Assembly: GCA_900772495.1 (NCBI GenBank)
Contig: CAAHEJ010000044.1
Span: 1-13,938 of the forward strand
Length of the DNA stretch: 13,938 bases
Direction: 5' to 3'
From: an uncultured Campylobacter sp.
GTDB taxonomy: Bacteria; Campylobacterota; Campylobacteria; Campylobacterales; Campylobacteraceae
Numbering within the stretch: the first letter of the stretch is position 1; every line of letters starts with the position of its first letter. The position numbers and the translations under genes were made by a program. Positions 6,508 to 13,359 of this stretch are shown piece after piece. The notes under the pieces are model-generated. The model ran no database searches and was not told where the DNA came from. It saw only the letters and a list, made by a program, of their open reading frames with translations.

Positions 6508-8481
6508 TTATTTACTCTTTCCGTTTGCGATGTCAGTGGCTTGTGTAGCATAAACAAGCGCTTCATCGATGATTTTCTTTGAATACGCAGGTCCGTGCAC
6601 GCCCCAAGAGCCGTCTTTTTCAAGCTTTGTCAAAATGTCCTCAGCTTGTTTAGCAAACATTATAATGCGAGCCTTTGACTCAGTTTTAAGGCTAGTTTTA
6701 CCCGCCATTTTCTTGTCTAAATCAGCTAGCATTTTCTTTACTTGCGCGTAGCCGTCTTTTACAGGTTTTTGCCAAGCAACGACATCATCGTAAATCTTTT
6801 GTTGGTCAGTGTAGTGCAAATCTTTTGGCAAGGTGCTTTGCGCTGCGCTGTGGCAACCGCTCTTGCCCTCTTGCACCAAGTGTCTGTCCTCAAAGCCACT
6901 TCGTCCGCAACTCCACATCAAATCCACAAAATATCGTCCGTTATCATCACGCGCGATAGTCCAGCCTTTGGTTTTGCGAGCATCTCGCTCTTTGCCTTTT
7001 GGTTGGTTTATCGTTTTTGCAGTTGGGCTGACATTGATTTTCCAAATGTGTGAAGTTCTTGCATTGTCAAAGCCAGCGTGGTCAGGGAATTGTATAGAGT
7101 TAAAGTTCTCACAACTCATCATCGTAGGCATATGGCAAGCAGAGCAGCTTTCTTTGGCGTGAATTCCGCCCTTGTCAAAGAATGTTTGTTGCGTTTGGTG
7201 GCAATCATTGCAATCTTTTTTGAGCTTTGGAATGGTATAGTTATCTTTCCAGCTGTTCATTGTCGTCTCGTGTGGGTCGTGGCAAGTGGTGCAACGCATA
7301 CCCTTGTCGTAGTGGGCTGAGTTGTAAAGCTGACTTCCCTCAGTGCCGCAAGACGGACAACCTGATTTAAAATAAGTGTTAAACGGCTTGCGTGGGTTTT
7401 TGTCCTCATCAGCCTCGCTGTTAGCAAAGCGTTGGTGGCAGCGTTCGCAGTTTGATGGCATACCAGCACCGCGTGCGCCATAAAGGTGTCCGCCAGCTCC
7501 GTGGCATTCCTCACAGGTTATACCTTTGTTGATGGTGTGTTCTTGGAGTTTCTTTGCGTTGCCAAGTGCTGAAAAGAATTCTTCCTTGCTCTTAAAGTCA
7601 AATTTAAAGCTGTGGCAAACCTCGCAGTATGCAGTAGCGGGTTGAAACATTAGCTTGCCGTCTTTTGTGGAGCCGTAGCTGTTTGTTCCCCATACATAGC
7701 TGCCTTGACTTCCCTTGCCGCCGAATTCTTCAAGCGTGGTAGGAAAGCCGGGCACATAAGAAGCGATTTTTTTCGCCATCTCAGGTGTGAGATAGTTTGT
7801 CCATAAACGGCTAAATTGATTTGACCCAGCGTGAACCGTGCCTGTGCCGTCTTTGAGCTTGCCACCTTGCACGTGGTAAGTGCCACGCACTAGGTATTTG
7901 TCGATAAAGCCGTATTTGGTGCGTGGAGTTCCAAGCACGAAAACAACATCTTCTGCGCTAATGCCCTTTGGCAAGATAGAGCTATCTTTTGAGCCATACA
8001 TAGGCGCGTTCAAATCGCCATTTGGTGCTTCGCTTACCTCGTGTGGGAAACGCACATTTATGGTGTGGCGTGAGCGAGACCAGCTTGCGTATTGCGCGGG
8101 GTGGCATTCGCCGCATTTTTTAGCGCCTACGAATTTGTTTGGATAGTCCAAAATCGACTCTGAAAACAAGCGGTAGGTAACAGATGCGTGTTCTAGCCCT
8201 AGCTCTTTGGCAGCTTTGGGACCATTGTTTATGTTGATAAACTCTTCTTGTCTGTTGCTCTCAGTGAGTTTGCCAACCATTCTGCCCTCTTTTTCATATT
8301 TGTAAAGGGGGTGGTTTTTGCGTATATACGCCCAGTAGTCCTTGTCTTGCTCGACATAGTCGCTCAAAACTCTCGGTTTTACGCCATCTTCGATAAATGG
8401 CTTTTTCGCGTTTGTAGCGGGTGCAGCCCAAAGCGCCACACCCATACAGGCGCTTAAAGTGAGTAGGATAACTCGTTTCAT
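6508..8481 (-). CDS. mccA: MccA-type octahaem cytochrome c, probable respiratory sulfite reductase
   Basis: This is an exported periplasmic octahaem cytochrome of 657 residues with a signal peptide of about 24 residues. Seven CX2CH motifs start at Cys123, 286, 323, 345, 397, 424 and 446. The eighth site is Cys525-X17-Cys543-His544. Such a long haem-binding motif (CX15CH in the studied Wolinella enzyme) is the hallmark of MccA, which reduces sulfite to sulfide at a haem-copper centre; HAO and tetrathionate-reductase relatives lack it. Three cysteines outside haem motifs (375, 378 and 457) are candidates for the two copper-binding thiols. After the last haem there is a helical C-terminus containing GSWGVHGPAYS, resembling the VHNP helix of the NrfA/HAO/MccA superfamily. 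AAGGAG lies 5 bases before the ATG, and a TATAAT box lies 34 bases upstream. It is the first gene of an operon with the rhodanese/hexahaem/cytochrome b gene. Sulfite is inferred as substrate from the family; another sulfur oxyanion is possible. Confidence 0.85.
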   Translation of the reverse strand: MKRVILLTLSACMGVALWAAPATNAKKPFIEDGVKPRVLSDYVEQDKDYWAYIRKNHPLYKYEKEGRMVGKLTESNRQEEFININNGPKAAKELGLEHASVTYRLFSESILDYPNKFVGAKKCGECHPAQYASWSRSRHTINVRFPHEVSEAPNGDLNAPMYGSKDSSILPKGISAEDVVFVLGTPRTKYGFIDKYLVRGTYHVQGGKLKDGTGTVHAGSNQFSRLWTNYLTPEMAKKIASYVPGFPTTLEEFGGKGSQGSYVWGTNSYGSTKDGKLMFQPATAYCEVCHSFKFDFKSKEEFFSALGNAKKLQEHTINKGITCEECHGAGGHLYGARGAGMPSNCERCHQRFANSEADEDKNPRKPFNTYFKSGCPSCGTEGSQLYNSAHYDKGMRCTTCHDPHETTMNSWKDNYTIPKLKKDCNDCHQTQQTFFDKGGIHAKESCSACHMPTMMSCENFNSIQFPDHAGFDNARTSHIWKINVSPTAKTINQPKGKERDARKTKGWTIARDDNGRYFVDLMWSCGRSGFEDRHLVQEGKSGCHSAAQSTLPKDLHYTDQQKIYDDVVAWQKPVKDGYAQVKKMLADLDKKMAGKTSLKTESKARIIMFAKQAEDILTKLEKDGSWGVHGPAYSKKIIDEALVYATQATDIANGKSK

Positions 8482-8514
8482 TTTTGCTCCTTAGTGTGAG
8501 TTTAATTTTCGTTG

Positions 8515-8547
8515 ATTATAATACTTTTTCCTTAAACTAATCTTAAA
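8515..8547 (-). promoter_or_regulatory. Promoter of the cytochrome operon with an 11-bp-spaced direct repeat
   Basis: The minus strand has a perfect TATAAT at 8520-8515, predicting a leader of about 27 nt before the AAGGAG and ATG of the octahaem gene. Where a -35 would lie, there is a direct repeat TTTAAG-N5-TTTAAG (8547-8531, 11-bp period) and nothing like TTGACA. An 11-bp repeat placed over the -35 is the usual layout for an OmpR/PhoB-class activator site. The -10 is well supported; the operator is an inference in AT-rich DNA. Confidence 0.55.
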
Positions 8548-9089
8548 TTTTTAAATTCCAAGCAAATTTTTAAACAAAAATTTTACAAGGCTAAATAAGA
8601 CTTCATTTGTCATTTTAAGGGATATAGCTGAATTTTAGTTTGTGTTAAGCATTTAAGATTTGTTAGGTATTAAAACTATTTTACTCTTAAATAAAAACTT
8701 AACATATGAATTTAACAATTTTGCGTTTTTAAAAAGCGTGAGCCTTTAAATTACTTAACCAACGCGAGCTAATCGCGCCAACACGCTTTAAAGTAACATT
8801 TTAAGCATTCAAGGTTTTATGTCTAAAAAGACTTGTTCGCACAATGACGAACAAGGCACTAAATCAGCACATTTCACAAAAAGCCTTTACAAAGAAAATC
8901 CTTGCCAAAGACTAAATTTCGTGTTTAAATTTATCTTGTTCGCACAAAATGCACCTTTTGTGGCTTTGACACACATTTACTTTTTGCGTTTTTGCAAAAA
9001 AATTGCATTTTACCTTAAATTTAAACTTGCGCTTTGTCTTTTTTCGCTCAAATTTATTTACAAAATGAAATTTACTCTCATTTTGTAAA
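8548..9089. other. Gene-free spacer with several inverted repeats
   Basis: No convincing protein gene is found here. The stretch holds an outer inverted repeat AAAGCGTG/CACGCTTT (8733-8740, 8782-8789) enclosing a tight hairpin CGCGA-gctaa-TCGCG (8763-8777). It also has a palindrome TTTTTGCAAAAA (8989-9000). The word AATCTTAAAT occurs at 8539-8548 and again inverted at 8651-8660. A 13-base direct repeat, CTTGTTCGCACAA, lies at 8832-8844 and 8935-8947. An 89-codon open frame on the plus strand (8819-9088) has the low-complexity F/K/L-rich look of AT-rich spacer DNA and is not called. Confidence 0.6.
8825..8855 (-). terminator. Putative intrinsic terminator, minus strand
   Basis: The stem CTTGTTCG/CGAACAAG (8832-8839, 8848-8855) is a perfect 8 bp with an 8-nt loop. 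On the minus strand it is followed by TCTTTTT. It lies 234 bases beyond the DUF2325 stop. It could end a long 3' tail of that transcript, or end a separate small RNA starting near 9000. Confidence 0.5.
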
Positions 9090-9090
9090 T
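9056..9090 (-). repeat. 13-bp inverted repeat at the DUF2325 stop codon
   Basis: The arms ATTTACAAAATGA (9056-9068) and TCATTTTGTAAAT (9078-9090) match perfectly around a 9-nt loop. The right arm includes the last base of the DUF2325 stop codon. The stem is AT-rich and lacks a clear T-tail on the minus strand, so it may protect the mRNA 3' end or act as a weak terminator. Confidence 0.5.
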
Positions 9091-9407
9091 TATCGAGCTT
9101 TTGGGCAAGAAAATTCCTTGCCGAGATTAAAGACCTTGCAATACTCACTATACACGCAGCTAACGCTTCTTTTGGCGCACACAAGGGGTATGGAGCGTTT
9201 TTTAGCTTCACCTTTAATCTTTTTCATCGTGTTGTGGTTGAGAAAACTTGTAAGCATCACCACGCAGTTGGTGTCTTGCGGTATGGGCTTACGGTTTACG
9301 CGGTTTTCGTTGCGCGCGTCCCAATGCTCCACTTTTTTCGCCCCCAAATCATAAAGCACAGCCTTTATCGGCGTAATCTCATCAGCACCTATGACTAAAA
9401 CTGACAT
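9090..9407 (-). CDS. DUF2325 domain-containing protein
   Basis: This is a small soluble protein of 105 residues and unknown function. It matches the DUF2325 pattern: an N-terminal beta strand SVLVIGADE, a middle HWDARNE segment, and a C-terminal half with VVMLTSFLNHNTMKKIK followed by AKKRSIPLV. That alternation of strands and helices suggests a Rossmann-like fold. Cys60s-type metal motifs are not evident; three cysteines lie near the C-terminus (in VSCVYSEYC and FSCP). The start is supported by AAAGGA six bases upstream of the ATG and by a TACAAT -10 box at 9439-9444. The gene is single. Its place between the cytochrome operon and the divergent tRNA operon gives no functional hint. Confidence 0.8.
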   Translation of the reverse strand: MSVLVIGADEITPIKAVLYDLGAKKVEHWDARNENRVNRKPIPQDTNCVVMLTSFLNHNTMKKIKGEAKKRSIPLVCAKRSVSCVYSEYCKVFNLGKEFSCPKAR

Positions 9408-9438
9408 TTTTTGTCCTTTCGTATAAATTTATTTTGAC

Positions 9439-9444
9439 ATTGTA
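9439..9444 (-). promoter_or_regulatory. -10 box of the DUF2325 gene
   Basis: The minus-strand GCTACAAT fits the Campylobacter extended -10 pattern and predicts a leader of about 25 nt before the DUF2325 start. The surrounding 9445-9540 is extremely AT-rich and has no gene. Confidence 0.45.
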
Positions 9445-9544
9445 GCAAAAAATTCTTAATTTATTTTGAAATTTGTTATTAAAATAAAAAATTTTATAAA
9501 TTTTTCAAATTTTTGTCAAAATTTACGCAAATTTTGCCTTTTTA

Positions 9545-9573
9545 TTGACTTATAAGATTTTTTTTTGTATAAT
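9545..9573 (+). promoter_or_regulatory. Near-consensus sigma-70 promoter of the tRNA operon
   Basis: TTGACT (9545-9550) and a perfect TATAAT (9568-9573) are separated by exactly 17 bases. This is the only promoter in the window with a good -35. Transcription would start near 9580, about 15 bases before the first tRNA. A strong constitutive promoter fits a stable-RNA operon. Confidence 0.8.
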
Positions 9574-9594
9574 CGGCGTTTTATTTTGTCGTGT

Positions 9595-9672
9595 CGGGGC
9601 GTGGCGCAGTCTGGTTAGCGTATCTGGTTTGGGACCAGAGGGTCGAAAGTTCGAATCTTTTCGCCCCGACCA
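9595..9672 (+). tRNA. tRNA-Pro (anticodon UGG)
   Basis: The acceptor arms CGGGGCG and CGCCCCG pair fully. The anticodon stem TCTGG/CCAGA encloses loop TTTGGGA, giving UGG. The T-loop TTCGAAT is present and the CCA end is encoded. It is the first gene of the five-tRNA operon. Confidence 0.95.
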
Positions 9673-9678
9673 TTTTAT

Positions 9679-9756
9679 GGTGGGCGTAGCTCAGTTGGTT
9701 AGAGCACCAGTTTGTGGCACTGGGGGTCGTGGGTTCGAGACCCATCGCCCACCCCA
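9679..9756 (+). tRNA. tRNA-His (anticodon GUG)
   Basis: The acceptor arms GTGGGCG/CGCCCAC pair fully, with an extra 5' G (9679) opposite the C discriminator, the identity mark of tRNA-His. The anticodon loop TTGTGGC gives GUG. CCA is encoded. It starts 6 bases after tRNA-Pro. Confidence 0.95.
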
Positions 9757-9760
9757 AGTC

Positions 9761-9837
9761 GCGTTCGTAGCTCAACTGGATAGAGCGACAGACTTCGGAT
9801 CTGTAGGCTGTGGGTTCGATTCCTACCGGGCGCACCA
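9761..9837 (+). tRNA. tRNA-Arg (anticodon UCG)
   Basis: Acceptor GCGTTCG pairs with CGGGCGC using two U-G wobbles at positions 4 and 5. The anticodon stem ACAGA/TCTGT encloses CTTCGGA, giving UCG. CCA is encoded. It begins 4 bases after tRNA-His. Confidence 0.93.
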
Positions 9838-10045
9838 TACTTTGTCAAGGTTTTTTGCGCGCAAGGTGCTTGAATTTAGGCTTTTAAGCATTAGGTGCTT
9901 TGAATTTAGCGTGAAATTCACACAAAAAGGCTAAATTTTGATAGCCGATTTTATTTTGGCTTTGAATTTAAAGAGCGAGAGAGATTTTTCGCCGTGAAAT
10001 TTAGGCTTTTAGTAGTGAATTTAGCCTTTAAAGTATGGTATTTAT

Positions 10046-10122
10046 GCGCTCATAGCTCAGCTGGATAGAGCAACGGCCTTCTAAGCCGTAGGTCAGAGGT
10101 TCGAGTCCTCTTGGGCGTACCA
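10046..10122 (+). tRNA. tRNA-Arg (anticodon UCU)
   Basis: The anticodon stem ACGGC/GCCGT encloses CTTCTAA, giving UCU. Acceptor GCGCTCA pairs with TGGGCGT, with a terminal G1-U72 wobble and a further U-G pair. CCA is encoded. A 208-base spacer with AAATTTAGGC-like repeats separates it from tRNA-Arg (UCG). No second promoter is obvious. Confidence 0.93.
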
Positions 10123-10151
10123 TTATTTTATGAGCTTTTAGGTGCTTTCAA

Positions 10152-10186
10152 GCTTGCATTATGCCGAGTTTTTGGCACTAGCAAGC
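10152..10186 (+). repeat. Hairpin just upstream of tRNA-Leu
   Basis: The outer arms GCTTGC (10152-10157) and GCAAGC (10181-10186) enclose an inner TGCC/GGCA pair (10162-10165, 10174-10177). The structure ends 5 bases before the mature tRNA-Leu 5' end and is followed by CTTTT. It could guide processing of the precursor or act as a weak attenuator. Confidence 0.4.
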
Positions 10187-10191
10187 CTTTT

Positions 10192-10276
10192 GCGGATGTG
10201 GTGAAATTGGCAGACACGCCAGACTTAGGATCTGGTGCAGCAATGCGTGAAGGTTCAAGTCCTTTCATCCGCACCA
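10192..10276 (+). tRNA. tRNA-Leu (anticodon UAG)
   Basis: This is an 85-nt class II tRNA with a long variable arm. Acceptor GCGGATG pairs with CATCCGC. The anticodon stem CCAGA/TCTGG encloses CTTAGGA, giving UAG. CCA is encoded. It is the last gene of the cluster. The only hairpin after it is a weak AT-only one at 10371-10396. Confidence 0.95.
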
Positions 10277-10418
10277 TTCAACATTTTAGCAAACTTTACC
10301 AGGATAACATTAAAATACTGATTTAGCACTATGATTTAAATTGGAGCGAATGATTACAATCTTTATACTTATAAAATTTCATAGTTTCAATTTTATTTTA
10401 AAGCCCAAAAGAGTGATT

Positions 10419-11720
10419 TCACAGCGCGGAGGCGATGAGTTCAAGCGGGTTTTTAAACAAAACCCCAGCCTTTTCTTGCTCTAAGGCGTTTGAGATTTGC
10501 ATTCTACACGCCGAGCATTCAGCACTTACGATTTGTGCGCCACTTGCTTTTATGTCGCGTGCCTTTTTTATGCCAACTTTCAAAGCCTTGTCAAAGTGAT
10601 TTGTCTGCATACTCACGCCCCCAAAGCCACAGCACGCATTCACTTCGCTTAGCTCCACGAGCTTGAAATTTGCCCCAAGCAAGGCGCGTGGCTCTTTAAA
10701 AACCCCTTGCATTTTGCGCGCGTGGCAAGGGTCGTGGTAGCTTACGCACAAGCTGCTTTTGCCCTTGCTTACTAGAATTTGAGCTAAATTTGTATTATCA
10801 TAAAAATACTTTGTCGCCAAAAAAATCCTACTCGCCACACTTTGAGCGCGTTTTGCCCACTCTTTTTGCCCTTGCAACTCAAAAAAATGCTCATAATCAA
10901 CATTAAGCATAGCCGAGCAAGTCGCCTCTGGCACGATGATAGCGTCTAAATTTGCAAGTTTTTTTTCAAAATACTCCACATTTTTTTTGGCTAAATTTTC
11001 AACGCTTTTAAAATCGCCCGTGAAGTATTGCGGTGCGCCGCAGCAACTTTGCTCTTTAAGCAAATCGACATTGATTTTAAGAGCCTTTGCGATGATTAAA
11101 ACCGCCTCAGCCGTGCTAGTATAAGCATAGTTTGACAAACAGCCCACAAAAAGCCCTATGGTTTTGTCCCCGCCGTTGTCGATAAAATCTGGCTTTGAGC
11201 GCAAAAAACTTTTACGAGTAAGACTCAGCAAAAATCGCCCCTTTTTCACCATAGGAAAGCTAAATCTAGCACTCATTCCTAAATTTTTATGCAAATTTCC
11301 TTTTTCATCAGCACAAGCGACATCATTAACGCCTTGAATTTTAAAGGCACAGCTTTGAAAGACAAAGCCAAAACGCGCCACAAAGTCCATCACCTTGCGA
11401 TTACCTAGCAAGAAAAATGCTAACCGTTTATACCAAGCGATTTTGTAAGTTTTTGCTAGTTCATACCGCACGCCCTCGATAGCACTATCCACGCGAAGTT
11501 TGCTCGGACAAGCCTCCACGCAGTTCGTGCATAAAAAGCAAGATTCAAAAATGCGCTTTAAATTCTTATCCATTTTTAGCTCATTTTGCTTATAAGCAGC
11601 GATTAAATCCAAAAAACCGCGCGGACTTGTCGTCTCATCGGCATTTATGTCGTGTATAGTGCAAACAGGTATGCACTTACCGCACTTCACGCAAGCGTTT
11701 GTGATACTTTCGTAACTCAT
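10419..11720 (-). CDS. GlcF/LutA-like iron-sulfur protein with two CCG domains
   Basis: This 433-residue protein probably carries electrons from a flavin dehydrogenase of a hydroxyacid (glycolate or lactate type) or glycerol-3-phosphate class. Two ferredoxin-type 4Fe-4S sites are complete: Cys10, 13, 16, 20 and Cys61, 64, 67, 71. Two cysteine-rich CCG domains follow. The first has GCLSNY, SCCGAP and TCSAM, lacking the final Cys of the usual CXXC. The second has DPCHARK, ACCGFGG and ECSACRM and is complete. No membrane helix is evident, so peripheral attachment is likely. ATG 11720 was chosen because family members begin just before the first cluster; ATG 11753 in frame overlaps the hemN end. 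The ATG lies one base after the hemN stop, so translation is probably coupled. No flavin dehydrogenase is next to it, so the substrate is unknown. Confidence 0.82.
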   Translation of the reverse strand: MSYESITNACVKCGKCIPVCTIHDINADETTSPRGFLDLIAAYKQNELKMDKNLKRIFESCFLCTNCVEACPSKLRVDSAIEGVRYELAKTYKIAWYKRLAFFLLGNRKVMDFVARFGFVFQSCAFKIQGVNDVACADEKGNLHKNLGMSARFSFPMVKKGRFLLSLTRKSFLRSKPDFIDNGGDKTIGLFVGCLSNYAYTSTAEAVLIIAKALKINVDLLKEQSCCGAPQYFTGDFKSVENLAKKNVEYFEKKLANLDAIIVPEATCSAMLNVDYEHFFELQGQKEWAKRAQSVASRIFLATKYFYDNTNLAQILVSKGKSSLCVSYHDPCHARKMQGVFKEPRALLGANFKLVELSEVNACCGFGGVSMQTNHFDKALKVGIKKARDIKASGAQIVSAECSACRMQISNALEQEKAGVLFKNPLELIASAL

Positions 11721-11721
11721 C

Positions 11722-13077
11722 TTACACCGTCTTTGAAAAGACTTTTTTGTCATCGCTTAAATTTTTCATATACGCATCAAAGCACATAGCGATATTTCGT
11801 ATCAGCAAAACGCCTGTTTCATTTACTTTGAGCGCATTTTTGTCAATGCTTATAAAGTCTTTATATTCATCTAAAAGCCTTAAATCCTCTTTAAAATACT
11901 CAAAAAAGTTGATTTTAAACTCACTTTCTATCTTTTTTATATCAAGGGCAAAATTCGCCATAAGCTCCATTATCACGGCTTTTCTAAGCTCATCATCATC
12001 ACTTAAAAGCACACCTCTTTCAAAGGGCAAAAGCCCGCTGTCAATGGCGTTTTCATAGCTTGGCATATCTTTGAAATTTTGCGCATAATGCCTTTGCCCC
12101 TCGCCTATGCTCGTAAGCCCAACGCCCAGCAAATCAGCACCGCCCTTTGTCGTGTAGCCTTGAAAGTTGCGGTGCAAAGAGCCGTTTTTAAGAGCCTTAA
12201 AAAGCTCATCATCTTGCTTTGCAAAATGGTCCATTCCTATCATCTCATAGCCATTTGCGCTTAAAAATTTCTCGCAAAATTCTAAAATCGCAAGTTTTAT
12301 GTCAGGGCTTGGAATGTCATTTTCGTTGAATTTTCGCATATTTTTTTTAAGCCAAGGCACATGCGCGTAGTTAAAAATCGCAAACCTATCAGGGCTGATT
12401 AAAAGTGCCTTTTTTAGCGTGTTTGTAAAGCTTTCAAGGCTTTGAAAAGGCAGCCCATAAATCAAATCCATATTGACACTTTTTATCCCTTGCTTTCGCA
12501 CCATATCCACAGCACTTTTGGTTAGCTCAAAGGGCTGAATTCTGTGGATTTCCTTTTGCACTTTTTCATCAAAATCCTGCACGCCAAAACTTATGCGGTT
12601 AAAGCCATTTTGCGTCAGCACTTTGGTTTGCGTTTCATCTAAAAAACGCGGGTCGATTTCACAGCTGATTTCGGCATTTTCGTCAAAATTTGCAAAAACG
12701 GCTTTGATTTTTTTGATGAGCCTTTCAAGCTGAGCGGCTGAAAAAAAGGTAGGCGTGCCGCCGCCAAAGTGCATTTGCACGACTTTGCGGCTTGTGTCTG
12801 TGAAACGCCCGAGCAAATCCATTTCCTTGAAAATGTAGCTTAAATACCGCTCCTTGTTTTCGTCCTTTGCCGTGTAAATGACATTGCAACCGCAGAAATA
12901 ACAAGCACTTCTACAAAATGGCAAGTGAAAATACAGCGACAAAGGGCGCTTTTGCTCGCCCAAAATCCTAGTGTATTGCTCGTAAGTAAAGGCTTTGCTA
13001 AACTCAACCGCCGTTGGATAGCTCGTATATCTTGGTCCAGCCTTTGAAAATTTAACAAAAGCCTTGTAATCTCTCAT
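11722..13077 (-). CDS. hemN: Oxygen-independent coproporphyrinogen III dehydrogenase HemN
   Basis: This cytosolic radical SAM enzyme decarboxylates coproporphyrinogen III to protoporphyrinogen IX in haem synthesis without oxygen. The 451 residues match the family length. Visible features are GPRYTSYPTA near the N-terminus, the radical SAM cysteines in CRSACYFCGC (Cys55, 59 and 62, with Cys64 also conserved), GGGTPT at 105-110, and RNFQGYTT at 303-310. The last motif distinguishes true HemN from HemW-like proteins. ATG 13077 has AAGGA 8 bases upstream. Large multihaem cytochromes elsewhere in the window would add to haem demand, but the genes are not co-transcribed with hemN. The 282 bases upstream show no clear promoter. 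Confidence 0.93.
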   Translation of the reverse strand: MRDYKAFVKFSKAGPRYTSYPTAVEFSKAFTYEQYTRILGEQKRPLSLYFHLPFCRSACYFCGCNVIYTAKDENKERYLSYIFKEMDLLGRFTDTSRKVVQMHFGGGTPTFFSAAQLERLIKKIKAVFANFDENAEISCEIDPRFLDETQTKVLTQNGFNRISFGVQDFDEKVQKEIHRIQPFELTKSAVDMVRKQGIKSVNMDLIYGLPFQSLESFTNTLKKALLISPDRFAIFNYAHVPWLKKNMRKFNENDIPSPDIKLAILEFCEKFLSANGYEMIGMDHFAKQDDELFKALKNGSLHRNFQGYTTKGGADLLGVGLTSIGEGQRHYAQNFKDMPSYENAIDSGLLPFERGVLLSDDDELRKAVIMELMANFALDIKKIESEFKINFFEYFKEDLRLLDEYKDFISIDKNALKVNETGVLLIRNIAMCFDAYMKNLSDDKKVFSKTV

Positions 13078-13359
13078 CTTAAAAGTCCTTATTTTAAATT
13101 TTTACCTTAAAAACGCCATTTGCGCTATCACCCCAAAGCCATTTTACGCCATAACAAGCGCAAATCCCGCCCCGCCTGCGCTTTGCAAACGCGCTCACTC
13201 ATCATTGCGGACAAATTTTGCTATTTTAAGTGCTAGCAAAAATCCCTTTTTTAAATTTAAAAAATTTTAACTAACGCCCAAATATAACAAAATGTCCGCC
13301 TTTGCGCTCAAAACAAACGCCCACAAAACAAGCCCAAAATTCACAAAACCCACTCATTT

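Noticed and set aside
6508..8481. Octahaem protein as hydroxylamine oxidoreductase or tetrathionate reductase
   Set aside because: Those relatives are shorter and lack the long CX17CH site. The length and haem pattern fit MccA best.
8819..9088. 89-codon plus-strand open frame with AAGG before its ATG
   Set aside because: The product is low-complexity F/K/L-rich, matches no family I recognise, and ends inside the inverted repeat after DUF2325. It looks like chance in AT-rich spacer DNA.
9545..9934. Open frames on both strands across the tRNA genes
   Set aside because: These frames translate three tRNA genes with clear cloverleaf structure and CCA ends, so they are not protein coding.
10371..10396. 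AT-only hairpin between tRNA-Leu and the iron-sulfur gene
   Set aside because: The 8-bp stem has no G or C, so it is too weak to call as a terminator.
13207..13299. GCGGACA/TGTCCGC inverted pair 79 bases apart upstream of hemN
   Set aside because: Seven-base arms at that distance are easily due to chance.
13270..13355. Minus-strand frame of about 28 codons starting just after the DUF2603 stop
   Set aside because: It has only a weak ribosome binding site, is very short, and shows no recognisable signal.
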